DNA from: Steroidobacteraceae bacterium
Lineage (GTDB): Bacteria; Pseudomonadota; Gammaproteobacteria; Steroidobacterales; Steroidobacteraceae
Length of the DNA: 42,923 nucleotides
NCBI GenBank assembly: GCA_029266835.1
Contig: JAQSWD010000041.1
Coordinates: 1-42,923 of the forward strand
Direction of reading: 5' to 3'
In this document: one piece after another, positions 21,594 to 29,438 of the stretch
Position numbering within the stretch: position 1 is the first letter of the stretch
Layout: each line of letters opens with the position of its first letter
The notes under the pieces: generated by a model
Databases searched by the model: none
Told to the model about the DNA's origin: nothing
What the model saw: the letters and a program-made list of their open reading frames with translations, nothing else
Program-made: the position numbers and the translations under genes

Positions 21594-21673
21594 GATTCCC
21601 CCTGGTCTTGTTTTTATCCGCGCGCCGAAATCCTACCGCAGGCATATTTGCGCTTCAAAGCCACGGGGGAAAC

Positions 21674-23888
21674 GTGCGCCGCCAACAATCGTTCGCAATG
21701 CTCATGGTCATGGCGCTGTTGTCGATTGGCGCCGCCGCGCAAAACGCCGACGGTTGGGTCACACATCCCGACCAGCCGCCACAGCCGCGGGTGCTCGATT
21801 TTCAGCGCGAATTCATGCTGGACCGCGTGCCCGCGCGTTTGCCGGTGCAAGTCGGATTTCGGCAAGAACGCGCCGCTGGCCCAGCAAAGCCTGGCCACGG
21901 GGTTCCGGCTGACTGGCGCGCCTTTCGGCACCGACACGCCGGGCTGGCGGGTCCGCGCGGATCCGCGCATCAGCGCCATCAGCGGCTCCGAACTGCTGCG
22001 GCCGGAGTACTACGTGGCCAGCGCGCCCGAGGTGCATGACGCGCGCCGGACGGTGGGCGACTGGCGGGACGCAAAGCCGGCGCCGGAAGCGGCGAAGCGA
22101 ATTCTCATCGCGGATCCGTTGCCGCCGCAACGCGTGGCGCCGGCATCCGCCGGCACGGTGGTGCGGTCGTCCCTCGGAGAAGTCGCATTTCCGAAAAAAC
22201 CCGTCACCATTCCCGGCGGCGCCTCGGCCTATCTACTGATCCGGCGCGACGCCATGATCTCCGCATACCCCGAACTGCAGGTGAGCGGCGGGCGCGATGC
22301 CGAGATCAAGGTGACGTATTCCGAGGCGCTGTACGACGCCGAGGGCAGGAAGGGTGACCGCGACCTGGTCGAAGACCGGGAGCCGCGCGGATTCCACGAC
22401 ACCTTCCATGCCGATGGAACACGCCACGTGTTCGCGCCTTTGTGGTGGCGAACCTGGCGCTTCATGAAGATCGAGGTGACCACCGGCAACGAACCGCTCA
22501 CCCTGGAGGCGCTGCGCGTCAACGAGACCGGTTATCCCTTCGTGCAGGTGGGCCAGTTCGAGAGCGACGACGCGGAACTCGATCGCATCTTCGACATCGG
22601 CTGGCGCACGTTGCAGGTGGATGCGCATGAAACCTTCATGGACAGCTCATATTGGGAGCAGCTGCAGTATGCCGGGGACACGCGCATCGAGATGCTGATC
22701 ACCTACGCGATGTCCGGTGATCCGCGATTGGCCTTGCAGGCCATCGACGCGTTCGCCGAATCGAACGTGGAGGGCGGCATCATGGAGGGCGCGTATCCGA
22801 GCCGCGGGCGAAACACCATCACCACGTTTTCGCTGGCCTGGGTGGCCATGCTGCATGACTGGATGCTCGAGCAGCCCGACCCCGCGCCCATCCGCCGCCA
22901 CCTGCCGCGCGTGCGCGAGGTGCTGGCGTGGTTCGAAAGGCTGCGCACGCCGCGCGGATTGATCGGCGCGAACCCGCATTGGAACTTCATCGACTGGTCT
23001 GGTCAGCGTTGGGATGACCGCGTCGTCTTCCCATCGTACGGCAAGGAGAACGGCAGCTGCCTGATGACGGTGCTGTGGCTGGGCGCGCTGCGCCAGGCGG
23101 CGGACCTGGAAGCCGTGCATGGCGACGCCAGCCAGGCTGAAGCCGATCGCGACAAAGCCACGGCGGCGCGCGAGGCCATCCGCAATCTGTGCTGGAACGA
23201 GAAGCGCGGACTGTTCGCCGACAACCCCGACTTCGATTCGCCGGAGCATGAAAAATACAGTCAGCACATGAATGCGCTGGCAGTGCTCCATGACGTCGCC
23301 ACGAAAGATGAGGCGCCGGGCATCCTGGAACGAATCACGCTGCCGGGCCGCGGCATCGATGCGCCCGAGGGCATGTTCGCCATGACTTACTACTTCGCGT
23401 GGTACCTGGTGCGGGCTTTCGAGCATGCCGGCATGGCCGAGCGTTATCACGCGTTGCTGTGGAACTGGCGCGACATGCTGAAGCTCAACTACACCACCTG
23501 GCCGGAATCACGCGGCAAGACGCGTTCGGATACCCACGCCTGGAGCGCCCATCCCACCACCGATCTGCTGGGCGTGGTCGCGGGCATCCGGCCCGACGCG
23601 CCCGGATACTCGCGATTGCGGATCGAGCCGCATCTCGGCGCGCTGACGCGCGTCGACGCCACGGCGGCGACGCCGCAGGGGCCGGTGACCGTGCGTTATC
23701 GCGTCGAGAAGGGCCGGCTGCGCGCCGACATCCAGGCGCCATCCAACCTGCCTGGCGAATTCCGCTGGCGCGGGCGGAGTTACCCGCTGACCGGCGCGCG
23801 TACGCGGCTGACCCTGGAGGAATCGCGTGGCGCTGCTGACCATGGCGCGATGTCCGCTGGCTCGCCGTCGATTCCAGGACAGCACTGA
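21674..23888 (+). pseudogene. Alpha-L-rhamnosidase-related protein (GH78), broken by deletion and frame change
   Basis: GH78 enzymes remove terminal L-rhamnose from plant glycans. A GTG at 21674 after a GGGGGA ribosome-binding site starts a signal peptide and the usual opening WVTHPDQPP and REFMLDRVPARLPVQV. Near 21855 the reading frame must change to continue with DFGKNAPLAQQSLATGF. In intact relatives about fifty residues lie between these points (the VSADxRYxLYVNG and HWRYE region), and they are missing. The rest is intact: DSSYWEQLQYAGDTRI, the (alpha/alpha)6 domain and the C-terminal sandwich. As written the gene makes no complete enzyme. It may be a true deletion, or a missing stretch in the assembly. 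Confidence 0.8.
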
Positions 23889-23914
23889 GCCAGCGGACGA
23901 GACCTGACAACCTT

Positions 23915-25213
23915 CTACTTCGGCGACAGCGGCGGCGCGCGCACCGGCTCGCCGAATTCCGGGTCCGTGCTCACACGCCGCGCCACGGTGCCGGGTGGAT
24001 TGGCATACCAGCCCGGGTCACGGAAATCCCCGGGCGCGATGTCGTCGCGCACCTTGATGACAGTGAACATTCCGCCCATCTCCAGGTTTCCGAACGGACC
24101 CTTGCCCATCATCATGGGCAGCGTGTTTTCCGGCCCTTTCATGTGGCCCGCATCGACGTGGTCCTGGTGTTCGGCCATGCCATCGCGGCCCATGTGCATG
24201 TAGCCGGGCAGTGCGGCGCGCATCTGCTCGGCAAGGCCTTCGGCGTCCGCGCCGATGTTGTTAGGGATGTCGTGACCCATGGCGTTCATGGTGTGGTGGG
24301 ACATGTGGCAGTGCAGGGCCCAGTCGCCCGGTACGGCGGTGAATTCGATGTCTCGAGCCTGTCCTACACCGACGATCTCCGTGACTTCGCGCCGCCACTG
24401 CGACCGTGGCCAGCGGCCACCATCGGAGCCGGTCACGACGTACTCGACGCCATGCATGTGGATGGGGTGGTTCCACATCGAGAGATTCCCGACGCGGACG
24501 CGCACGCGTTCGCCGGTGCGTGCCACGAGCGGATCGATGGCCGGGAACACCTTGCTGTTGAAGGTCCACAGGTCGAAGTCCTGCATCACCATGGGGTCGG
24601 GGCGCCAGGTGCCCGGGCGCAGCGCCCAGTTGTGCAGCAGGAAGCAGTAGTCGCGGTCCACGCGCACTTCTTCGCCGCCGCGCGGATGCATGATGAACAT
24701 GCCCATCATCCCCAAGGCCATCTGCACCATCTCGTCGGCATGCGGGTGGTACATGTGCGTGCCGTGCTGGCGGATCGGGAATTCGTAGGCGAAAGTTTCG
24801 CCGGGCTTGATCGAGGGCTGGCTCAGGCCGCCAACGCCGTCCATGCCGCTGGGCAGGATCATCCCGTGCCAGTGGATAGTCGTGTGCTCGCGCAGCCGGT
24901 TGGTCACCAGGATGCGCACGCGGTCACCTTCGACGACCTCGATGGTGGGTCCCGGTGTCGAGCCGTTGTAACCCCAGACCTTCGCGCGACAGCCGGGCGC
25001 GAACTCGTGTTCGAACTCCTCTGCCACGAGGTGGAACTCCTTCACGCCGTTCTTGAGCTTGTAGGGCAGCGTCCAGCCGTTGAGCGTGCGCACGGGTCGA
25101 TACGCGCCGCGCGGGTTCGCCGGGGGCGCCGCGCCTTGCGCCTGCGCGGCGTTGTCAGCCAGCGCGGCGACGCCACTCGCGGCCACCAGCAGATTGCGTC
25201 GGGAAATGCTCAT
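23915..25213 (-). CDS. Tat-exported multicopper oxidase (copper resistance type)
   Basis: A periplasmic laccase-like oxidase, likely oxidising Cu(I) or phenols with O2. The N-terminus SISRRNLLVAASG is a twin-arginine signal. All four copper motifs are present: HWHG at 114-117, HMYHPH at 153-158, HPIHMH at 249-254 and HCHMSHHTMNAM at 301-312, which supply the type 1, 2 and 3 sites. The C-terminal tail is rich in Met and His (MHMGRDGMAEHQDHVDAGHM), typical for copper-handling oxidases. At 432 residues it is shorter than classic CopA, closer to two- or three-domain forms. The ATG overlaps the stop of the TolC-type gene (ATGA), with GGAGAA before it, so the two are co-translated. Confidence 0.9.
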   Translation of the reverse strand: MSISRRNLLVAASGVAALADNAAQAQGAAPPANPRGAYRPVRTLNGWTLPYKLKNGVKEFHLVAEEFEHEFAPGCRAKVWGYNGSTPGPTIEVVEGDRVRILVTNRLREHTTIHWHGMILPSGMDGVGGLSQPSIKPGETFAYEFPIRQHGTHMYHPHADEMVQMALGMMGMFIMHPRGGEEVRVDRDYCFLLHNWALRPGTWRPDPMVMQDFDLWTFNSKVFPAIDPLVARTGERVRVRVGNLSMWNHPIHMHGVEYVVTGSDGGRWPRSQWRREVTEIVGVGQARDIEFTAVPGDWALHCHMSHHTMNAMGHDIPNNIGADAEGLAEQMRAALPGYMHMGRDGMAEHQDHVDAGHMKGPENTLPMMMGKGPFGNLEMGGMFTVIKVRDDIAPGDFRDPGWYANPPGTVARRVSTDPEFGEPVRAPPLSPK

Positions 25214-26607
25214 GGATGTTCTCCGTGGCCGTGCGATGGACCGGTGGCGGGCGCGTCGATGTTCAATGTTCCGTCGGGCGCGAGGGCGGGCAGAGCGCCG
25301 CCGCTGAGCCGCCGCAGTTCCACGCGCGCCAGCCAGTAGTCGCGCACGGCTTCGATGTATTCCCGGTAGGCCTCGAACTGCTCGCGGCGGGCGGCCAGCG
25401 CTTCGAACGCACCCGCCAGCATGAAGTTCACCTCTTCGACGGTGCGCGCGGTGACGTTTTCCCGTTCGGGCACCAGCGTGACTCGATACGCGTCGGCGAT
25501 CTTTCGCGCCGTGTCGAGGCGGTCCAGCGCCAGCGCCACCTCGTTTTCCGTGTCGAGCTCAACGGCAGCGAGGCGCGCACGGGCCGCCTCCATCGACGAG
25601 CGCGCGCGCAGGACGCCGCCGCGGTTCCAGCTCAGCAGTGGCAGGCCCAGTCGGAAGGTCGGCCCGCGCAGCACCGAACCGTGGTCACGTTCGCGTTCGT
25701 AGCCGACATCGAAATCCCCCAGCCAGCGCCAGAAACGCGTGGTGCGCCAGGCCTGCTCGAGCAATGCGGCTTCGCGGCGCGCGGCGGCGACGTCGAGCCG
25801 CGACTCCAGCGCGCGTCGCACGAGATCCTGCGGTTCGTCATCGTGATGCGGCAGTGGTGGAAGCCGCGGTTCCAGCCGCCAATCGTCGCGAGTGGATAGC
25901 CCCACCAGCGTGGCGAATCGCGCGCGGGCTTCCTGGGCATGCGCCTTGGCGCGCGCCGCCGCGATGTCCCCGCTGCTCGCCGCCGCGAGTTCCTGGGCCT
26001 GGGCGCGCGCGGGCAGGTTGCCCGCGGCGTGCAGCCGCCGCGCATACTCCGCCGAGGCGCGTGAGGCCTGCGCGGCCCGCGATTGCACTTCGGCGGCCTG
26101 CAGCGCCGACGTGTAGTCGAACCAGGCCGCTTCGACATCGGCTTCGAGCTGGCTCAGCTTCGCCGCCACGCGATCGCGCGTGATCTGCTGGCCGGCATTG
26201 GCGATCCGCACACGGCCGGGCAACAGCAGCAGGTCCGCAAGTGCCAGGGTCACGCCGCGCGTGACTTGCGCGTGGCCGTCATCGAATGACAGGCGCGAAT
26301 ACTCCAGCCCCAGGTCCGGCACCTTGCCGGCTTCCAGCATCTCGGCCGCCCCGATGCCGAGCTCGGCGTATTGCTCGCGGATGACGGGGCTGTGCGAAAA
26401 CGCCAGTTCCACCGAACGTCGCAGCGATAGCGCCTCACTCGCGGGCGCCGGTCGTTGGCCTTGCCCTGATGATGCGGTCCACGGGACGGCGGCCGTGCCG
26501 CGCGCCGCGAGTAGTTGGTTCACCTGCTCGGCGTCGCGGTCGCGCGTCGCACAGGCACTGGTGAGAATGACGCCGGCCATGGCCAGCGCAGGAAAACAGG
26601 TACGCAT
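25210..26607 (-). CDS. TolC-family outer-membrane efflux lipoprotein
   Basis: A 465-residue outer membrane channel of the OprM/CusC class. The signal peptide ends in the lipobox LTSAC, so the protein is a lipoprotein. Two internally similar halves follow (about 60-260 and 265-440), each with long helices rich in Ala, Arg and Glu and with family features such as PDLGLEYSR and GPTFRLGLPLLSWNRGG. The C-terminus is His-rich (PSHGHGEHP), as in metal-linked members. It lies between the CopL-like gene (60 bp upstream) and the oxidase (4-base overlap). No inner-membrane RND pump or adaptor gene is visible here. Function as a copper exporter is inferred from context. Confidence 0.85.
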   Translation of the reverse strand: MRTCFPALAMAGVILTSACATRDRDAEQVNQLLAARGTAAVPWTASSGQGQRPAPASEALSLRRSVELAFSHSPVIREQYAELGIGAAEMLEAGKVPDLGLEYSRLSFDDGHAQVTRGVTLALADLLLLPGRVRIANAGQQITRDRVAAKLSQLEADVEAAWFDYTSALQAAEVQSRAAQASRASAEYARRLHAAGNLPARAQAQELAAASSGDIAAARAKAHAQEARARFATLVGLSTRDDWRLEPRLPPLPHHDDEPQDLVRRALESRLDVAAARREAALLEQAWRTTRFWRWLGDFDVGYERERDHGSVLRGPTFRLGLPLLSWNRGGVLRARSSMEAARARLAAVELDTENEVALALDRLDTARKIADAYRVTLVPERENVTARTVEEVNFMLAGAFEALAARREQFEAYREYIEAVRDYWLARVELRRLSGGALPALAPDGTLNIDAPATGPSHGHGEHP

Positions 26608-26667
26608 GAAACTCTCCGCGGGAAACGATGCAGGGCGCGTCGCCGCGCCTTCACGTACTCGAAGGTT

Positions 26668-27033
26668 TCAGCGGATGGGAGGCCTCAGCGCGTCGTCGAA
26701 GGGATGCGCGGGCAACGTGGAAGTATCGTATGGCGCGATGAACGCCGGACGCGGCGCTCGAGTGGAAGCGCCGGCGATGAAGATGAACAGGGCGGGCACG
26801 GCGCAGGTGCAGTTGCCGTCCTCACAGCAGGGCATGGACCCCGGAGCGGACGAGGGCTGGTCGGCGGCCGCGGCTTCGTGGCCATGACAGGGGGCACTCT
26901 CGATATCCACGGAATGACTCGCCTGGCCCGAGGGCGCCGCGTCGAGCCATTGCGCCCACGCCATGGGACTGCCGAGGATATTCAGCAGTATCGCGATCGC
27001 GAAAACCGACCGTTTGAGGCGTGCCTGGCGCAT
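26668..27033 (-). CDS. CopL-like metal-binding protein
   Basis: A 121-residue exported protein resembling CopL, the small protein encoded first in copper-resistance operons of Xanthomonas and needed for their expression. Visible features: a signal peptide ending in MAWAQW, metal-ligand clusters APCHGHE and SMPCCEDGNCTC in the middle, and the closing DALRPPIR, which matches the LRPPI ending of the CopL group. The ATG at 27033 was chosen because the signal peptide starts there; the frame is open far upstream. No clear ribosome-binding site was seen. It is divergent from the DUF1080 gene across 146 bp. Its role as copper sensor or leader-like regulator is by analogy. Confidence 0.7.
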   Translation of the reverse strand: MRQARLKRSVFAIAILLNILGSPMAWAQWLDAAPSGQASHSVDIESAPCHGHEAAAADQPSSAPGSMPCCEDGNCTCAVPALFIFIAGASTRAPRPAFIAPYDTSTLPAHPFDDALRPPIR

Positions 27034-27179
27034 TGCCGGAACGATAGGCGGGTTGGAGGCCTCGGGCAACCCGGCGCGCGGGTTCTGCGAATTCCGACAT
27101 GGCAGGCCGTCCGGCGGGGGTTGCCGGGCCGCGATAGACTCGCGCCCCAAGAAGACGGAAGAGGAAAAACGGGGGTCCC

Positions 27180-28088
27180 ATGTCGAAGATTCCGCTCGCC
27201 ATTGGCGTTTCATTGGCCGCAGCCCTGATGTTCTCCATGTCCGCGAACGCCGCGGACGACGGCTGGAAACCGCTGTTCAACGGCAAGGACCTCTCCGGGT
27301 GGACCATCAAGATAGCCAAGCGCCCGCTGGGCGAGAACTACAACGACACCTTTCGCGTCGAGGACGGCGTACTCAAGGTCAGCTATGACAAGTGGCAGAA
27401 GTTCGATCGCGGGTTCGGGCACCTGTATACCAACCAGGCGTACTCCAACTACATCCTGCGACTCGAGTACCGCTTCACCGGCAAGGCGCCGGAAGATGCG
27501 CCGCATTGGGCCAAGCTCAACAGCGGCGTGATGATCCACTCGCAGTCGCCGCTCAGCATGACGCTGGACCAGGAATTCCCGACCAGCATGGAAGTGCAGT
27601 TCCTCGCCGAGAACTCCACGGCAGGCAAGCAGACCGCGAACGCGGTTTCCCCCGGCACCAACCTCGCCATGAACGGCAAGTTGATCGAGGATCACATCAT
27701 CGATTCGAAGTCGAAATTCTTCCCCGTGGATGAATGGGTCAAGGCCGAGGTGGAAGTGCACGGCAACCAGGAAGTGATCCACCGCATCAACGGCGTCGAA
27801 GTGCTGCGCTACCAGCATCCGCAGCTCGACCCCAGGGATGAGGGCGCGCAACGCCTGCTGGCCGCGGGCGCGCCGCTGCAGCTGTCGTTCGGCCACCTCG
27901 CGCTACCCCGCGCTGCTCGCGGGTGCGCGCGCCGCGAACGATGTGTTCGCGCTGCGCGTCACGCCCAGCTACCTGGCGCGCATGCGCCGCGGCGATCGCA
28001 ACGACCCGCTGTTGCGACAGGTGTTGCCACTCATCGAGGAAACCGAGCAGTTCGACGGTTATGTCGCCGACCCGCTGGCCGAGCGTGA
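27180..28088 (+). pseudogene. DUF1080 (3-keto-disaccharide hydrolase-like) protein, C-terminus lost in fusion
   Basis: The signal peptide (MSKIPLAIGV to NAADDG) is followed by a DUF1080 lectin-like sandwich: WKPLFNGKDLSGWTIK, NSGVMIHSQ, the PTSMEVQFL strand and LRYQHPQLD. The family likeness stops at LQLSFGHLAL (about 27900). The usual last strand (a WFRN-type ending) is absent. From there the frame reads through shifted EpmB coding sequence to a stop at 28088, giving about 60 meaningless residues. The gene therefore lost its 3' end in a deletion that joined it to the EpmB gene. DUF1080 domains act on 3-keto-glucosides or bind glycans; whether this shortened form folds is doubtful. Confidence 0.8.
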
Positions 28089-28818
28089 CTACACGCGCGC
28101 GCCCAACCTGCTGCAGAAATACGCGGGCCGCGCGTTGCTCATCACCACCCAGGCCTGCGCCATCCATTGCCGGTATTGTTTCCGGCGTGAATTTCCCTAC
28201 GACGAGCAACAGGAAGAGCAGGGCGCATCTCGCTGGAGCGCCGCGCTCGCGGCCATTGCCGCGGATGATTCCATCGAGGAGATGATCCTGAGTGGCGGCG
28301 ACCCGTTGTCGCTGTCGGACACGCGCCTCACGCAACTCACCGACGCCATCCAGGCGATTCCGCATGTGCGCCGCCTGCGGCTGCACACGCGACAGCCGGT
28401 GGTGCTGCCTTCGAGAGTGGACGGTGGTTTGCTCGGCTGGCTGCGAACCTTGCGCCTGCCGACGGTGGTGGTGCTGCACATCAATCACGCCAACGAAATG
28501 GACGAAGCGGTGCGCGCGGCATGCGCTCGACTGCGTGGCGCGGGCGTCACCCTGCTCAATCAATCCGTGCTGCTGCGTGGCGTGAACGACGACGTGGAGA
28601 CACTCGCGAACCTGTCGCGCACGCTGTTCGACGCCGGCATCACCCCCTACTACCTGCACCTGCCCGACCGCGTTCGCGGCACCGCGCATTTCGATGTCCC
28701 CGAAGCCAGGGCGCGCGAACTCGTGGCCGGCCTCACGGCCCGGCTTTCGGGCTACCTGGTGCCTCGGCTGGTGCGCGAGGTGCCCGGCGCGGCGTCGAAG
28801 GTGCAGCAGCCCGTTTGA
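27838..28818 (+). pseudogene. epmB: EpmB-type lysine 2,3-aminomutase (EF-P modification), N-terminus replaced
   Basis: EpmB is a radical-SAM, PLP enzyme converting L-lysine to beta-lysine for elongation factor P. Recognisable sequence begins at YPALLAGARAANDVFALRV (about 27903) and continues through NDPLLRQVLP, the radical-SAM triad Cys107-x3-Cys111-x2-Cys114 in CAIHCRYCFRR, EMILSGGDPL, HINHANEMDE and LLNQSVLLRGVND to a normal C-terminus. About the first 35 residues seen in E. coli EpmB are missing, because the gene is fused to the DUF1080 end. The ATG at 27838 is in frame, but the residues it adds are DUF1080 sequence read in another frame. All catalytic motifs survive, so a chimeric protein might still work. 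No efp gene is visible. Confidence 0.82.
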
Positions 28819-28907
28819 CGTAAGGCCGTCGTTAGAGCTTTCAGGGAATTTTCCAAGGATCCTCTTCGGCGCCACGTCTGATTGGCTGAAGGCATGAACG
28901 GGCGGTA

Positions 28908-29438
28908 ATGGACGATCTAGCGCTAATCCGCAGGGCTCAGGGTGGGGACGCCACGTCCTTCGCCGAGCTATTGGATTTGTACTACGACACCATTCACCGC
29001 TTCGCCTGGAAGTGGTGCGGGCACGCGGCCAATGCCGACGACATCGCTCAGCTGGCCTGCATCAAGCTGGCCGGCAGCCTCGCGCAATACCGCTTCCAGG
29101 CCGCGTTCACGAGCTGGCTGTATCGGCTGGTGATCAGCTGCGCCCAGGACTGGCAGCGATCGCAGGTGCGCCACGAACACGCCGAGCTGCCCGAAGACGA
29201 ACCGGCGGCCGGCGCGAATGCCGCGGAGGAGTCCATCTACCTCATGCAGTTGCTGGATCAGCTCGAGAAGCTCGGTGAAGGCATGAAGGAAACCGCGCTG
29301 CTGGTGCACGCGGAAGGACTCAGCCATGCGGAGGCGGGCGCTATCTTGGGTGTGTCTGAATCGACGATCTCCTGGCGCGTGCACACCATCCGCAAGCACA
29401 TGGCCCGACAGGAAGCGCGGGCAGGCACGGCGACATGA
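28908..29438 (+). CDS. ECF-type RNA polymerase sigma factor
   Basis: A 176-residue sigma70-family factor with region 2 (about 10-80, including LLDLYYDTIHRFAWKWCG, DDIAQLACIKLA and SWLYRLVISCAQD) and region 4 (about 120-165, with the helix-turn-helix LSHAEAGAILGVSESTISWRVH). The linker 90-115 is acidic. The ATG at 28908 follows a stop in the same frame, so the start is well bounded. Its stop overlaps the ATG of the next gene, which encodes a membrane-anchored VWA protein. That arrangement is typical of a sigma factor with its regulator, suggesting that the cytoplasmic N-terminus of the VWA protein binds this factor. Confidence 0.88.
   Translation: MDDLALIRRAQGGDATSFAELLDLYYDTIHRFAWKWCGHAANADDIAQLACIKLAGSLAQYRFQAAFTSWLYRLVISCAQDWQRSQVRHEHAELPEDEPAAGANAAEESIYLMQLLDQLEKLGEGMKETALLVHAEGLSHAEAGAILGVSESTISWRVHTIRKHMARQEARAGTAT

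Noticed and set aside
24143..25339. Long plus-strand open frame opposite the multicopper oxidase
   Set aside because: High GC gives long antisense frames; the minus strand has all copper motifs, and the plus frame has low-complexity sequence with no domain.
27787..28875. Minus-strand 362-codon frame opposite epmB
   Set aside because: Antisense of clear radical-SAM coding sequence, with no recognisable motif.
28840..28882. ECF-type autoregulatory promoter before the sigma gene (GGAATT and CGTC)
   Set aside because: The two elements are about 24 bp apart, too far for an ECF promoter.
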